A stretch of 17,754 nt of DNA, from positions 1 to 17,754 of the forward strand of contig CAZNER010000040.1 in assembly GCA_964572065.1 (NCBI GenBank). The letters run 5' to 3'. Positions 9,101 through 14,734 of the stretch are shown here, piece by piece. Source of the stretch: CAZNER01 sp964572065. Its GTDB lineage: Bacteria > Patescibacteriota > Dojkabacteria > JAHIVN01. Position 1 is the first letter of the stretch; each line of letters begins with the position of its first letter. The notes under the pieces were generated by a model that was given only the letters and a program-made list of their open reading frames with translations, made no database searches and had not been told where the DNA came from. A program made the translations under genes and the position numbers.

Positions 9101-9518
9101 AAACAAATAGAACACCTTCAGCTCTAACAAGTTGCATTACTACAACCCTTTCATTTCCATTTACTACAAAGCTACCTCTATCAGTCATGAGAGGCAAATC
9201 AGTCACGAAAAGCTCCTGTTCTTTTATTTCCCCACTCTTCTTATTTATTAATTTTGCCTGTACATATAAAGATGCATCATATGAGAGTCCCAATCTTTGA
9301 GATTCTTCTGCAGAGTACTTAGGCTTTCCTAACTTAATATCTCCAAACTCCATTACCCATGATTCACCCGTATAATCCTCAATTGGAGTTATTTCTTTAA
9401 AAAGATTCTGAAGGTCTTTAGATAAAAATCTGCTATATGATTTTATCTGGGCTTCAATAAGATTTATAGAGAAATCTTGTAATTTATAATTGGATAAATT
9501 TATTCTATCTTTTGCCAT
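6153..9518 (-). CDS. rpoB: DNA-directed RNA polymerase subunit beta
   Basis: With the ATG at 9518 the protein is 1121 aa, near the compact beta size and without the large E. coli insertions. Landmarks: [13 protein letters not shown] (604-616), GYNYEDAF (726-733; E730/D731 equal E813/D814 of E. coli), [12 protein letters not shown] (880-891; K882 and K890 match active-site K1065 and K1073), and the C-terminal [20 protein letters not shown] clamp segment. The rifampicin cluster at 378-409 is strongly altered. The usual PLGVPSRMN is PLFIKRMN here. An in-frame GTG at 9560 would add 14 residues but lies inside the leader hairpin stem, so the ATG is preferred. rplJ/rplL are not upstream: the operon begins with rpoB. 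Confidence 0.97.
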   Translation of the reverse strand: [1121 protein letters not shown]

Positions 9519-9545
9519 AATATAGCTATTTACACTAACAAATGC

Positions 9546-9578
9546 AAAAAAAGTACGCACTTTTCGTTAAGTACGTAC
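9546..9578 (-). terminator. Terminator-like hairpin in the rpoB leader (possible attenuator)
   Basis: In minus-strand RNA, GUACGUACUU pairs with AAGUGCGUAC around a 6-nt AACGAA loop. This is a 10-bp stem (9553-9562 with 9569-9578) with one G-U pair, followed at once by seven U residues (9552-9546). That is the form of an intrinsic terminator. It lies 28-60 nt before the rpoB ATG and about 90 nt downstream of the predicted rpoB start site. It could attenuate rpoBC transcription, or end read-through from the pil genes upstream. The plus strand has no U tract, so it works in this direction only. Confidence 0.65.
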
Positions 9579-9675
9579 AATATATAAAAAAATATTAACT
9601 TGTTCTATTTTTTGATATAATCAATTTTGATGTTTATAAAACGGATAGGTCTCTTATTAAACAGAAACGTTTTAA

Positions 9676-9704
9676 ACAATATCACAAAAACCCCTGATTG
9701 TCAA
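9676..9704 (-). promoter_or_regulatory. Predicted promoter of the rpoB-rpoC-rpsL-rpsG operon
   Basis: A perfect -35 TTGACA (9699-9704), a 17-nt spacer and an extended -10 (TG, one base, TATTGT at 9676-9681) predict a transcript start near 9669. The leader to the rpoB ATG would be about 150 nt, unusually long here, and includes the terminator-like hairpin. No ATG-initiated upstream frame is seen in the leader. Confidence 0.6.
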
Positions 9705-9729
9705 ATTAATAATAATTATCAATTTAATT

Positions 9730-9954
9730 TTAATTGCCTGGACTTATATCTTCACTTTTCACAAGGACCTTTTTCTGCATTTCTCCAACTTTACTTAACA
9801 AATCCACATCGAAATCCCTTGATATCGGCACTGCATAAGTTTTATACTCGCTCACATCCTTATCTTCTTCAAAGGCTTTGTATATTTCAAACCCCGACAC
9901 AATTACTATTACAATTACAGTAAAAACTATTATATAGTACCATCTTTTTTGCAT
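9730..9954 (-). CDS. Small membrane-anchored protein downstream of pilO
   Basis: A 74-aa protein with one N-terminal membrane helix (about residues 6-22, very Ile/Val rich) and a short polar tail. It follows the pilO-like gene by 28 bp on the same strand, so it is probably part of the pilus operon. The tail segment SRDFDVDLLSKVGEMQKKV recalls, from memory, the short proteins after pilO in other Patescibacteria, whose tails carry an FD-x-DLL-like stretch and end in a GRxNPF-type motif; here the protein stops at SPGN. It may fill a PilP-like place, but no domain can be assigned. It is the last gene before the rpoB promoter and has no Shine-Dalgarno sequence. Confidence 0.6.
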   Translation of the reverse strand: MQKRWYYIIVFTVIVIVIVSGFEIYKAFEEDKDVSEYKTYAVPISRDFDVDLLSKVGEMQKKVLVKSEDISPGN

Positions 9955-9982
9955 TGATCGCTTATTTATTAAAATTTAAATA

Positions 9983-10621
9983 TTAAGCCTCATCTTCTTC
10001 CTGACCTTCAGTCCAAGTAAAAATATATATAGATATGTCAAACTCCAAAGGTTTATATCTCTTCAAATCATCCTTATATTCTGATATATCTAATTTGGAA
10101 TAATTAATCGACCTTATATCAAATATTCTAGGAAAACTCTCTAGATCTTCTACAAAATTTTCCATTCCAGCTGCATCACCTTCCAAATGCATATCAACCT
10201 GTATCACCGTTAAACTCTCGTTATTCTCAATATCTAACTCAAAATCACTAGACAAATCCTCATCAAATTCAACATTTACTAATGTCAAATTGTTATCCTC
10301 TGCCATAGCAGCTAGATTCGCGACAATAAATCCTCCCTTTTCCTCTGTTGGTAAATCCTCTTCGAAATATGACAAATCTTCTGATACAGATTGTTTTTGA
10401 CTAATTAAAAAATTTACTGTTTCTAACTTATTTTCTATTTTCTCTAAAAACTCTTCCTTATCCTTTATTTCTTTATTTAAATCAGCTATTTTTATAAATG
10501 TTGGTCGAATTGTAAAAGCAATAAATATTCCTACTGTCAAAGCAGTAATTCCACCAAGTGTATATGTTTTTCTCTTAGGAGTTTTAAATAACTCCCTAAG
10601 TTGAGGATTCTGTATTTTCAT
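9983..10621 (-). CDS. pilO: Type IV pilus assembly protein PilO-like
   Basis: The 212-aa protein has the PilO layout: a short cytoplasmic N-terminus, one membrane helix (about 20-39), a charged coiled coil (about 44-72), then a periplasm-side alpha/beta domain with a MENFVEDLESFPRIFDI segment typical of the PilO ferredoxin-like fold. PilO pairs with PilN to form the inner-membrane alignment platform of type IV pili or competence pseudopili. Its start overlaps the end of the pilN-like gene by 26 bp, consistent with coupled translation. The C-terminal tail is acidic (EGQEEDEA). PilM, which normally precedes pilN, is not in the window. Sequence identity is low, so the call rests on topology and neighbour order. 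Confidence 0.8.
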   Translation of the reverse strand: MKIQNPQLRELFKTPKRKTYTLGGITALTVGIFIAFTIRPTFIKIADLNKEIKDKEEFLEKIENKLETVNFLISQKQSVSEDLSYFEEDLPTEEKGGFIVANLAAMAEDNNLTLVNVEFDEDLSSDFELDIENNESLTVIQVDMHLEGDAAGMENFVEDLESFPRIFDIRSINYSKLDISEYKDDLKRYKPLEFDISIYIFTWTEGQEEDEA

Positions 10622-11195
10622 TTGAACTTAAAGGATCACGTGAGTGATCATAAACTATTTTAGCTATTATTGTAAATGAATGAATATCACTACCCTCGTG
10701 CTCTTTCTCAATTGCCGACAGAGTCACATCCGAAAACTTATCCGAATCTTTTAACTTATCTTCTAAATCACTTATTTTTTCCCTTTCAACCTTTCCGCTT
10801 ATTGTAAACCCCTTGCCATCTCTAGAATTAGTAACACTAACTTCCAATTCTTCAACATCAGAAGGCATATAATTGTCTAATAACTCTACTATTGGGTGAA
10901 AATTAGAACTTGTATTCCACAAACCTCTATAAGTATTTATTTTTCTTTGAAGCAAATAAATTTCATCTTCCTGAGAAGACAGACTCTTTAATATCTCTCC
11001 ATTTGTCTCGATATCTTCCTTCAAATCATTTAACCTTCTATCCAACCAGAATCTCCATCCAAAAGCTCCCAGAACTAAAACTTCAGTAACAATAACAATT
11101 ATTCTACAAGTATTTGTCATCCAATCATATAATCGTTCCCAAAAAGTTGCCGGAGCTCCTCTTTCTTGTAGTAAATTTACATTCTTCTTTTTCAT
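10596..11195 (-). CDS. pilN: Type IV pilus assembly protein PilN-like
   Basis: The 199-aa protein begins with VNLLQ, close to the NLLP motif by which PilN docks onto PilM. A membrane helix (about 31-50), a coiled coil (about 53-90) and a ferredoxin-like domain (about 110-183, including GFTISGKVEREKISDLEDKL) follow, as in PilN. The last ten or so residues are Ser/Asn/Thr rich and encoded in the overlap with pilO. A promoter candidate lies just upstream, over the stop codon of the cyclase gene, so pilN-pilO-small protein may be a unit of their own. PilM is not adjacent, so the docking partner must be encoded elsewhere if it exists. Confidence 0.8.
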   Translation of the reverse strand: MKKKNVNLLQERGAPATFWERLYDWMTNTCRIIVIVTEVLVLGAFGWRFWLDRRLNDLKEDIETNGEILKSLSSQEDEIYLLQRKINTYRGLWNTSSNFHPIVELLDNYMPSDVEELEVSVTNSRDGKGFTISGKVEREKISDLEDKLKDSDKFSDVTLSAIEKEHEGSDIHSFTIIAKIVYDHSRDPLSSNENTESST

Positions 11196-11224
11196 ATAAG
11201 GCAGTGTTATTCAAAGTTATGAAT

Positions 11225-11253
11225 ATATTAGCTTTTCATAACCTAATTGTCAA
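11225..11253 (-). promoter_or_regulatory. Predicted promoter of pilN-pilO
   Basis: A perfect -35 TTGACA (11248-11253), a 17-nt spacer and a -10 TAATAT (11225-11230) predict a start near 11218, about 22 nt before the pilN ATG. The -35 overlaps the final codons of the glutaminyl cyclase gene, so it also reads as Phe-Asp codons; chance is possible. Confidence 0.5.
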
Positions 11254-12058
11254 AAGGAATTAACTCTATCTCGAATATTTTTGGCCATAATTTCCCTGTC
11301 ACGAATACCCTGTCATTATTAACATCATATGCTATCCCATTTAAAACATCTATATCATTTTTATTATCCAATCTATCTGTCAGTTCACTTAAATCAATCT
11401 TTCCAGTTAACTCACCATTCTCAGGATTAATTATTACAATAGTATCAGTCATCCAAACATTTGAATAAATCTCACCATTTATATACTCTAATTCATTCAA
11501 ATTATCTACTGTACCATTCTCACCATATACTTCTAACTCCCTAACCACATCGTAGTTGCTAGGATCTAAGAAATACAGAGCTGAAGTACCATCACTCATA
11601 ATAAAATAATCTTCGCTACTAGTGATTCCCCATCCCTCTGTTGTATATTTAAATTCATCTAATAAATTAAAAGTCTCTAAATCATAAACAAACCCTTTAC
11701 CTGATTTCCATGTAAGCTGAATTAATTTATCCTCATAAATTGCAATTCCTTCTCCGAAATATTCATCTTCAATATCTCTAATCTGAAGTACTTCACCAGT
11801 TTCTAAATTAATTTTTCTAATTGCCGACTCACCTTTCAAACCGGTTACTTCGTATAAAAAGCCTTCTTTATAAACTAACCCCTGTGTAAAGGCATTTGTA
11901 TCATGCGGGTATTCGTTAATAACTGCATATTTATACTTTCGATAATAGGAACTATCATTTTTAATATCACCGTTATCCCTAAAAAAAATATACAAGAATA
12001 AACAGATAAATAAGAAAGCTGTGGTAAAAAAAATTATTCTAATCTTATTTCTTTTCAT
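11243..12058 (-). CDS. Glutaminyl-peptide cyclotransferase, plant/bacterial type (Glu_cyclase_2)
   Basis: This enzyme cyclises N-terminal glutamine of exported peptides to pyroglutamate. The 271-aa protein has an N-terminal membrane anchor (about residues 7-26), placing the domain outside the membrane. It then shows the motif series of the five-bladed propeller family related to papaya cyclase: PHDTNAFTQGL (51-61), FGEG (101-104), LTWKSG (115-120), TTEGWG (139-144), MSDG (154-157), LNELEY (188-192), NVW.TD (200-205), DVLNGIAY (237-244) and VTGKLWPKIFEI (253-264). All expected blocks are present and full length, so it is probably active. A -10 box ends 8 nt before the ATG. It lies 47 bp upstream of pilN and is divergent from the surface-protein gene. 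Confidence 0.92.
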   Translation of the reverse strand: MKRNKIRIIFFTTAFLFICLFLYIFFRDNGDIKNDSSYYRKYKYAVINEYPHDTNAFTQGLVYKEGFLYEVTGLKGESAIRKINLETGEVLQIRDIEDEYFGEGIAIYEDKLIQLTWKSGKGFVYDLETFNLLDEFKYTTEGWGITSSEDYFIMSDGTSALYFLDPSNYDVVRELEVYGENGTVDNLNELEYINGEIYSNVWMTDTIVIINPENGELTGKIDLSELTDRLDNKNDIDVLNGIAYDVNNDRVFVTGKLWPKIFEIELIPFDN

Positions 12059-12066
12059 ATATGTAT

Positions 12067-12072
12067 ATTATA
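12067..12072 (-). promoter_or_regulatory. Candidate -10 box of the glutaminyl cyclase gene
   Basis: A consensus TATAAT on the minus strand lies 8 nt before the ATG at 12058, with no convincing -35 at 16-18 nt. If used, the mRNA would start within about 2 nt of the ATG and be effectively leaderless. Confidence 0.4.
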
Positions 12073-12125
12073 CATTATTCATTAAATACTTGATCCCTAT
12101 AAAAATTCATAAATATCGATTTTAA

Positions 12126-12154
12126 TTGACATATACTAAAAAAATATTTACTAT
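12126..12154 (+). promoter_or_regulatory. Predicted promoter of the surface-protein gene
   Basis: A perfect -35 TTGACA (12126-12131), a 17-nt spacer and TACTAT (12149-12154) give a start near 12161, about 20 nt before the ATG at 12181. It lies in the 122-bp region shared with the divergent cyclase gene. Confidence 0.6.
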
Positions 12155-12180
12155 TTTAATGAATAAATATTATTTTTTAC

Positions 12181-13449
12181 ATGCTTAGTATGAAAAAAGT
12201 TCTTTCAGTCATTACAATCTTATTAATTTTATCAACTTTCTCGCCATTATTTACAAATGGTGTATATGCTGAGGAAAGTACTATTGATCAACAAAATACA
12301 GATGTATCAGGGGGGGCTTATAAAATATACGGCAGAAATACAGGAGAACTTTTCGTGCCAACTGTAAACAGAATAACGCGGGCTGACGTTTTCATAAGAT
12401 ATCCGGTAACAGGTTCCTGGCTTGAGGCAAGACTAGTCAAAGGTTCAAATGGATTAACAATAGCTACATCCGGAACCAGAATGTCTGCAGGCGATGATGA
12501 GTACAATGTCTTGGAAACAATAGGTTTTGGAGAAGTTGAAGTTGAGCCAGGAGAAGAATACTTCTTGTATCTTGACATTGATAACCCAACCTATCAAACA
12601 ATGTGGCGTAGATCAAATTCAAACACATACGACATAGGTGTACTTACTATAGATGGTGATTTATATGGAGACCGTGATTTTGGATTCAAGATATGGGGAT
12701 ACACCTATAGCGAAGATCCTCCTACACCACCTGAAGAAGATGGCGAAGGTGATGAAGATGGAGAAGAAGATAGTGAGGAAGAGAATGATGAAAACGAAGA
12801 AGAAACAACAGAAGATAATGATACAGAAAATAATGGTGTGCAAGATGCTGATGATATTACAACTGAAGAATCGGACGATGTCGAATCTCCTACTTTGGAA
12901 TATTTAAAAAAGAATGAAGAACCGGTTGAAGACATAGATATAGTTGAAGCGGAAGATATAGATACTGTAACTGTCGGCGGTTCATCTTTTGCTGGTGCAA
13001 AAGTAATATTAATAATTGGAGATAAAGCTTATGAGACAACAGCAGATGAAGAAGGTAAATGGGAAGTTATAATAGATATGCAGGATATAAAAGAAGGTGA
13101 ATATACAGTTCAAGCTCAAGCAATAAATGAGGATGAAGTCGGAAGTAAAAAAGCAGACTTATTTATACTAAAGAGTATATCAAATGTTCAACCTATCAAT
13201 TGGGCTGAACCCCAGACTGTAGAACCTACTCTATGGGAAAAACTTACAGTAGGCTCAATGAGGACTATTTCTATAGCTGTATTAAGCTTTCTTCTAATAA
13301 TTCTTATAGCTATTCTAATAATTGTCGTTTCAAAAAATCAAAAGAAAGATAAAAAAAGTAAAGAACAAAAAATAAAACCAGAAAAAGACAAGTCATTTAA
13401 AAAGAAATTAATGGAAGAAGCCAAAAACAAGGTACAGGAAGAAGATTAA
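12181..13449 (+). CDS. Membrane-anchored surface protein with acidic linker and Ig-like domain
   Basis: I do not recognise a named family. The 422-aa protein has a signal peptide (residues 1-30, likely cut after VYA), a beta-rich N-terminal domain (about 40-176), and a Glu/Asp-dominated linker (about 178-262). A bacterial Ig-like domain (about 258-332; GAKVILIIGDKAYETTADEEGKWEV) follows, then a membrane helix (about 362-384) and a Lys-rich cytoplasmic tail (385-422). This topology displays the N-terminal domain outside the cell. It could be an adhesin, a ligand-binding or a cell-wall-contacting protein. ATG at 12190 is an alternative start three codons in; neither has a Shine-Dalgarno sequence. 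A G7 run at 12310-12316 sits early in the frame. The gene is divergent from the glutaminyl cyclase gene. Confidence 0.85.
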   Translation: MLSMKKVLSVITILLILSTFSPLFTNGVYAEESTIDQQNTDVSGGAYKIYGRNTGELFVPTVNRITRADVFIRYPVTGSWLEARLVKGSNGLTIATSGTRMSAGDDEYNVLETIGFGEVEVEPGEEYFLYLDIDNPTYQTMWRRSNSNTYDIGVLTIDGDLYGDRDFGFKIWGYTYSEDPPTPPEEDGEGDEDGEEDSEEENDENEEETTEDNDTENNGVQDADDITTEESDDVESPTLEYLKKNEEPVEDIDIVEAEDIDTVTVGGSSFAGAKVILIIGDKAYETTADEEGKWEVIIDMQDIKEGEYTVQAQAINEDEVGSKKADLFILKSISNVQPINWAEPQTVEPTLWEKLTVGSMRTISIAVLSFLLIILIAILIIVVSKNQKKDKKSKEQKIKPEKDKSFKKKLMEEAKNKVQEED

Positions 13450-13459
13450 TCAAAGAAGC

Positions 13460-13837
13460 TTAAATTTTTCTTGAATCATAAGCCCAATGCAGTAGAACCT
13501 GTTCTTGTTTTTTCCTGCAGTTTATATTTTCTGACTTACAATTCTTTTTTACTGCACCAAGGTGCCTTCTTATCGATATCCATCTCTCAATTTATCTTAC
13601 ATATTCACATATAATACCTACATGACCATTGAGACCAGCCTCTTAGATACTCTTTATAAATCCATCCCCTTTTCTGCCATTCTTTTAATAACATAGAAGT
13701 ATCTACTTTAAAATAGTTAAACCTATATCTTTCTTTTTAGGAGATAATTTTGCATTTTTAAACCAGGATTTGGGGAACTCATCTCTACAGTCTGTCATAT
13801 GAGTTCGATAAGCTCGCAAGTATAATTCTTTTGCATT
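13460..13837 (-). pseudogene. Decayed gene of a conserved RGW-x-QW-x-CRYY protein
   Basis: No intact frame exists, but three consecutive pieces read as one protein. Piece one includes MTDCRDEFPKSWFKNAKL. One missing A in the run at about 13721-13726 shifts it into NYFKVDTSMLLKEWQKRGWI and then RGWSQWSCRYYM. A second shift and a stop (probably CAA to TAA) precede IERW, then RRHLGAVKKNC and, at the end, LLHWAYDSRKI with a TAA at 13462-13460. From memory this follows a family with a DPRGWFQWYCRYY core and a RQRQALLQWAYD end; I cannot name it. Substitutions of core aromatics (two Ser for Phe and Tyr) support loss of function. The upstream limit is uncertain. Part of a 519-bp stretch with no intact gene (13450-13968), whose remainder holds the cupin promoter. 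Confidence 0.75.
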
Positions 13838-13898
13838 TTATCATATTAACTACAATCGTTCTGTTCATTGTTCTTAAATAATATTATCATAAATAAAA

Positions 13899-13916
13899 AT
13901 CAATTTAGTAATTGAT
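13899..13916 (+). promoter_or_regulatory. Inverted repeat over the cupin -35 (possible operator)
   Basis: ATCAATT, a 4-nt gap, then AATTGAT: perfect 7-bp arms whose right arm contains most of the -35 TTGATC. A bound repressor would cover the -35. In AT-rich DNA a short repeat like this can also arise by chance. Confidence 0.35.
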
Positions 13917-13940
13917 CTTTTATGTTTTAAAAAATATAAT
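13912..13940 (+). promoter_or_regulatory. Predicted promoter of the cupin gene
   Basis: A -35 TTGATC (13912-13917), a 17-nt spacer and a perfect -10 TATAAT (13935-13940) give a start near 13947, about 22 nt before the ATG at 13969. Confidence 0.65.
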
Positions 13941-13968
13941 TAACTGAAATTTTAATAACAAAACTATT

Positions 13969-14349
13969 ATGAAAAAGAAACACAATAAGAAATATTACGT
14001 CGGAAATATTAAAGAATTCTCTCATTTTAATGGATGGTTTATGGGACAATTCATGGATAAAGATAAGTATCCTTTATTAAAAAACAAGGATGTTGAAATA
14101 GCTTGGAAAAAAATTCCTCAAAATTACTCAGAACCTAATCATATTCATAAAAAAGGACTTGAAATAAATATAGTCATTTCAGGACGGCTTAATTTACATA
14201 TAAATAATAAAAAATTCGTAGTTAAAGCTGGTCAATTTTTCATTATTTATCCAGAAGCTATCTTATCTGCTGATAAAGTCGGTAAACATACTGAAGTTAT
14301 TGTTGTAAAATGTCCTAGTGTTAAAGGTGATAAATTCAAAGTTAAGTAG
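13969..14349 (+). CDS. Small cupin-domain protein
   Basis: The 126-aa protein is a single cupin barrel. The metal-binding motif 1 is PNHIHKKGLE (residues 56-65) with H58, H60 and E65 as likely ligands, followed by INIVISGRLNLHINNKKFVV and AGQFFIIYP. The usual fourth ligand, a His in motif 2, is not visible after IIYPEAI, so metal binding may be incomplete. Such proteins bind or isomerise small molecules or sense ligands; the substrate cannot be told. The ATG at 13969 fits the promoter; there is no Shine-Dalgarno sequence. It ends 8 nt from the end of the convergent mazG-like gene. Its own promoter, without partner genes, suggests it is expressed alone. Confidence 0.85.
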   Translation: MKKKHNKKYYVGNIKEFSHFNGWFMGQFMDKDKYPLLKNKDVEIAWKKIPQNYSEPNHIHKKGLEINIVISGRLNLHINNKKFVVKAGQFFIIYPEAILSADKVGKHTEVIVVKCPSVKGDKFKVK

Positions 14350-14357
14350 ACATTCAA

Positions 14358-14717
14358 TCACTTATCCCCCCAATCGATCATCTTCCCTCCTCTTTGCGCG
14401 TCTTTTTTAGTAAATCCCTTAGGATATCTTTTGCTTAACTTTTCAACATTCTCCTTCAAAATATCCTCTAAGTCCCAATTAAAGAAATTGCAAATCATTG
14501 CTATATACCATAGAGTATCTCCAATATTCTCTCTAATCCCGTCTTTTTGGTCATTTTTATGAGAAAAAGTTTTCTTTATACAAGAAGCCACATCACCTGC
14601 CTCACCTGAAATACCAAGCCCCCATGTAAATATTTCCTTATCTTTATCCTTAAATTTGATTGCGGTTTCACCACATATTCTTTGGTACTCTTTTAATGTA
14701 ATTTCTTGTTTTGACAT
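14358..14717 (-). CDS. MazG-like nucleotide pyrophosphohydrolase
   Basis: The 119-aa all-helical protein shows the MazG-family metal site: GLGISGEAGDV (33-43; E39, D42) and IRENIGDTLWYIA (61-73; E63, D67). These Glu/Asp residues hold Mg2+ for cleavage of NTPs to NMP and pyrophosphate, typically to clear abnormal or excess nucleotides. The C-terminal KRYPKGFTKKDAQRGG is common in short stand-alone MazG-like proteins from bacteria and phages. It is the last of five closely spaced genes, 17 bp after the S51 peptidase gene, and ends in TGA at 14358, one of the two clear uses of TGA as stop. Specific nucleotide preference is unknown. Confidence 0.88.
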   Translation of the reverse strand: MSKQEITLKEYQRICGETAIKFKDKDKEIFTWGLGISGEAGDVASCIKKTFSHKNDQKDGIRENIGDTLWYIAMICNFFNWDLEDILKENVEKLSKRYPKGFTKKDAQRGGKMIDWGDK

Positions 14718-14734
14718 AATTGTTAATTAATATT

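Noticed and set aside
9518..9560. GTG at 9560 as the rpoB start
   Set aside because: The added 14 residues do not look like RpoB and the GTG lies in the hairpin stem; ATG at 9518 begins the familiar beta N-terminus.
9627..9923. Plus-strand open frame of 98 codons before the pil genes
   Set aside because: It crosses the rpoB promoter region and the small membrane-protein gene in antisense, with low-complexity composition and no recognisable domain.
12653..12935. Extra frames over the acidic linker of the surface protein
   Set aside because: GAA/GAT-rich repeats open all frames; the Lys/Met-rich and Ser-rich translations are composition artefacts.
13450..13480. Hairpin after the surface-protein gene as a terminator
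   Set aside because: Arms TCAAAGAA / TTCTTGA are imperfect and AT-rich, with no T tract following.
13550..13575. 12-bp palindrome GCACCAAGGTGC
   Set aside because: It lies within the decayed gene and encodes the His-Leu-Gly-Ala segment; no T tract or promoter is attached.
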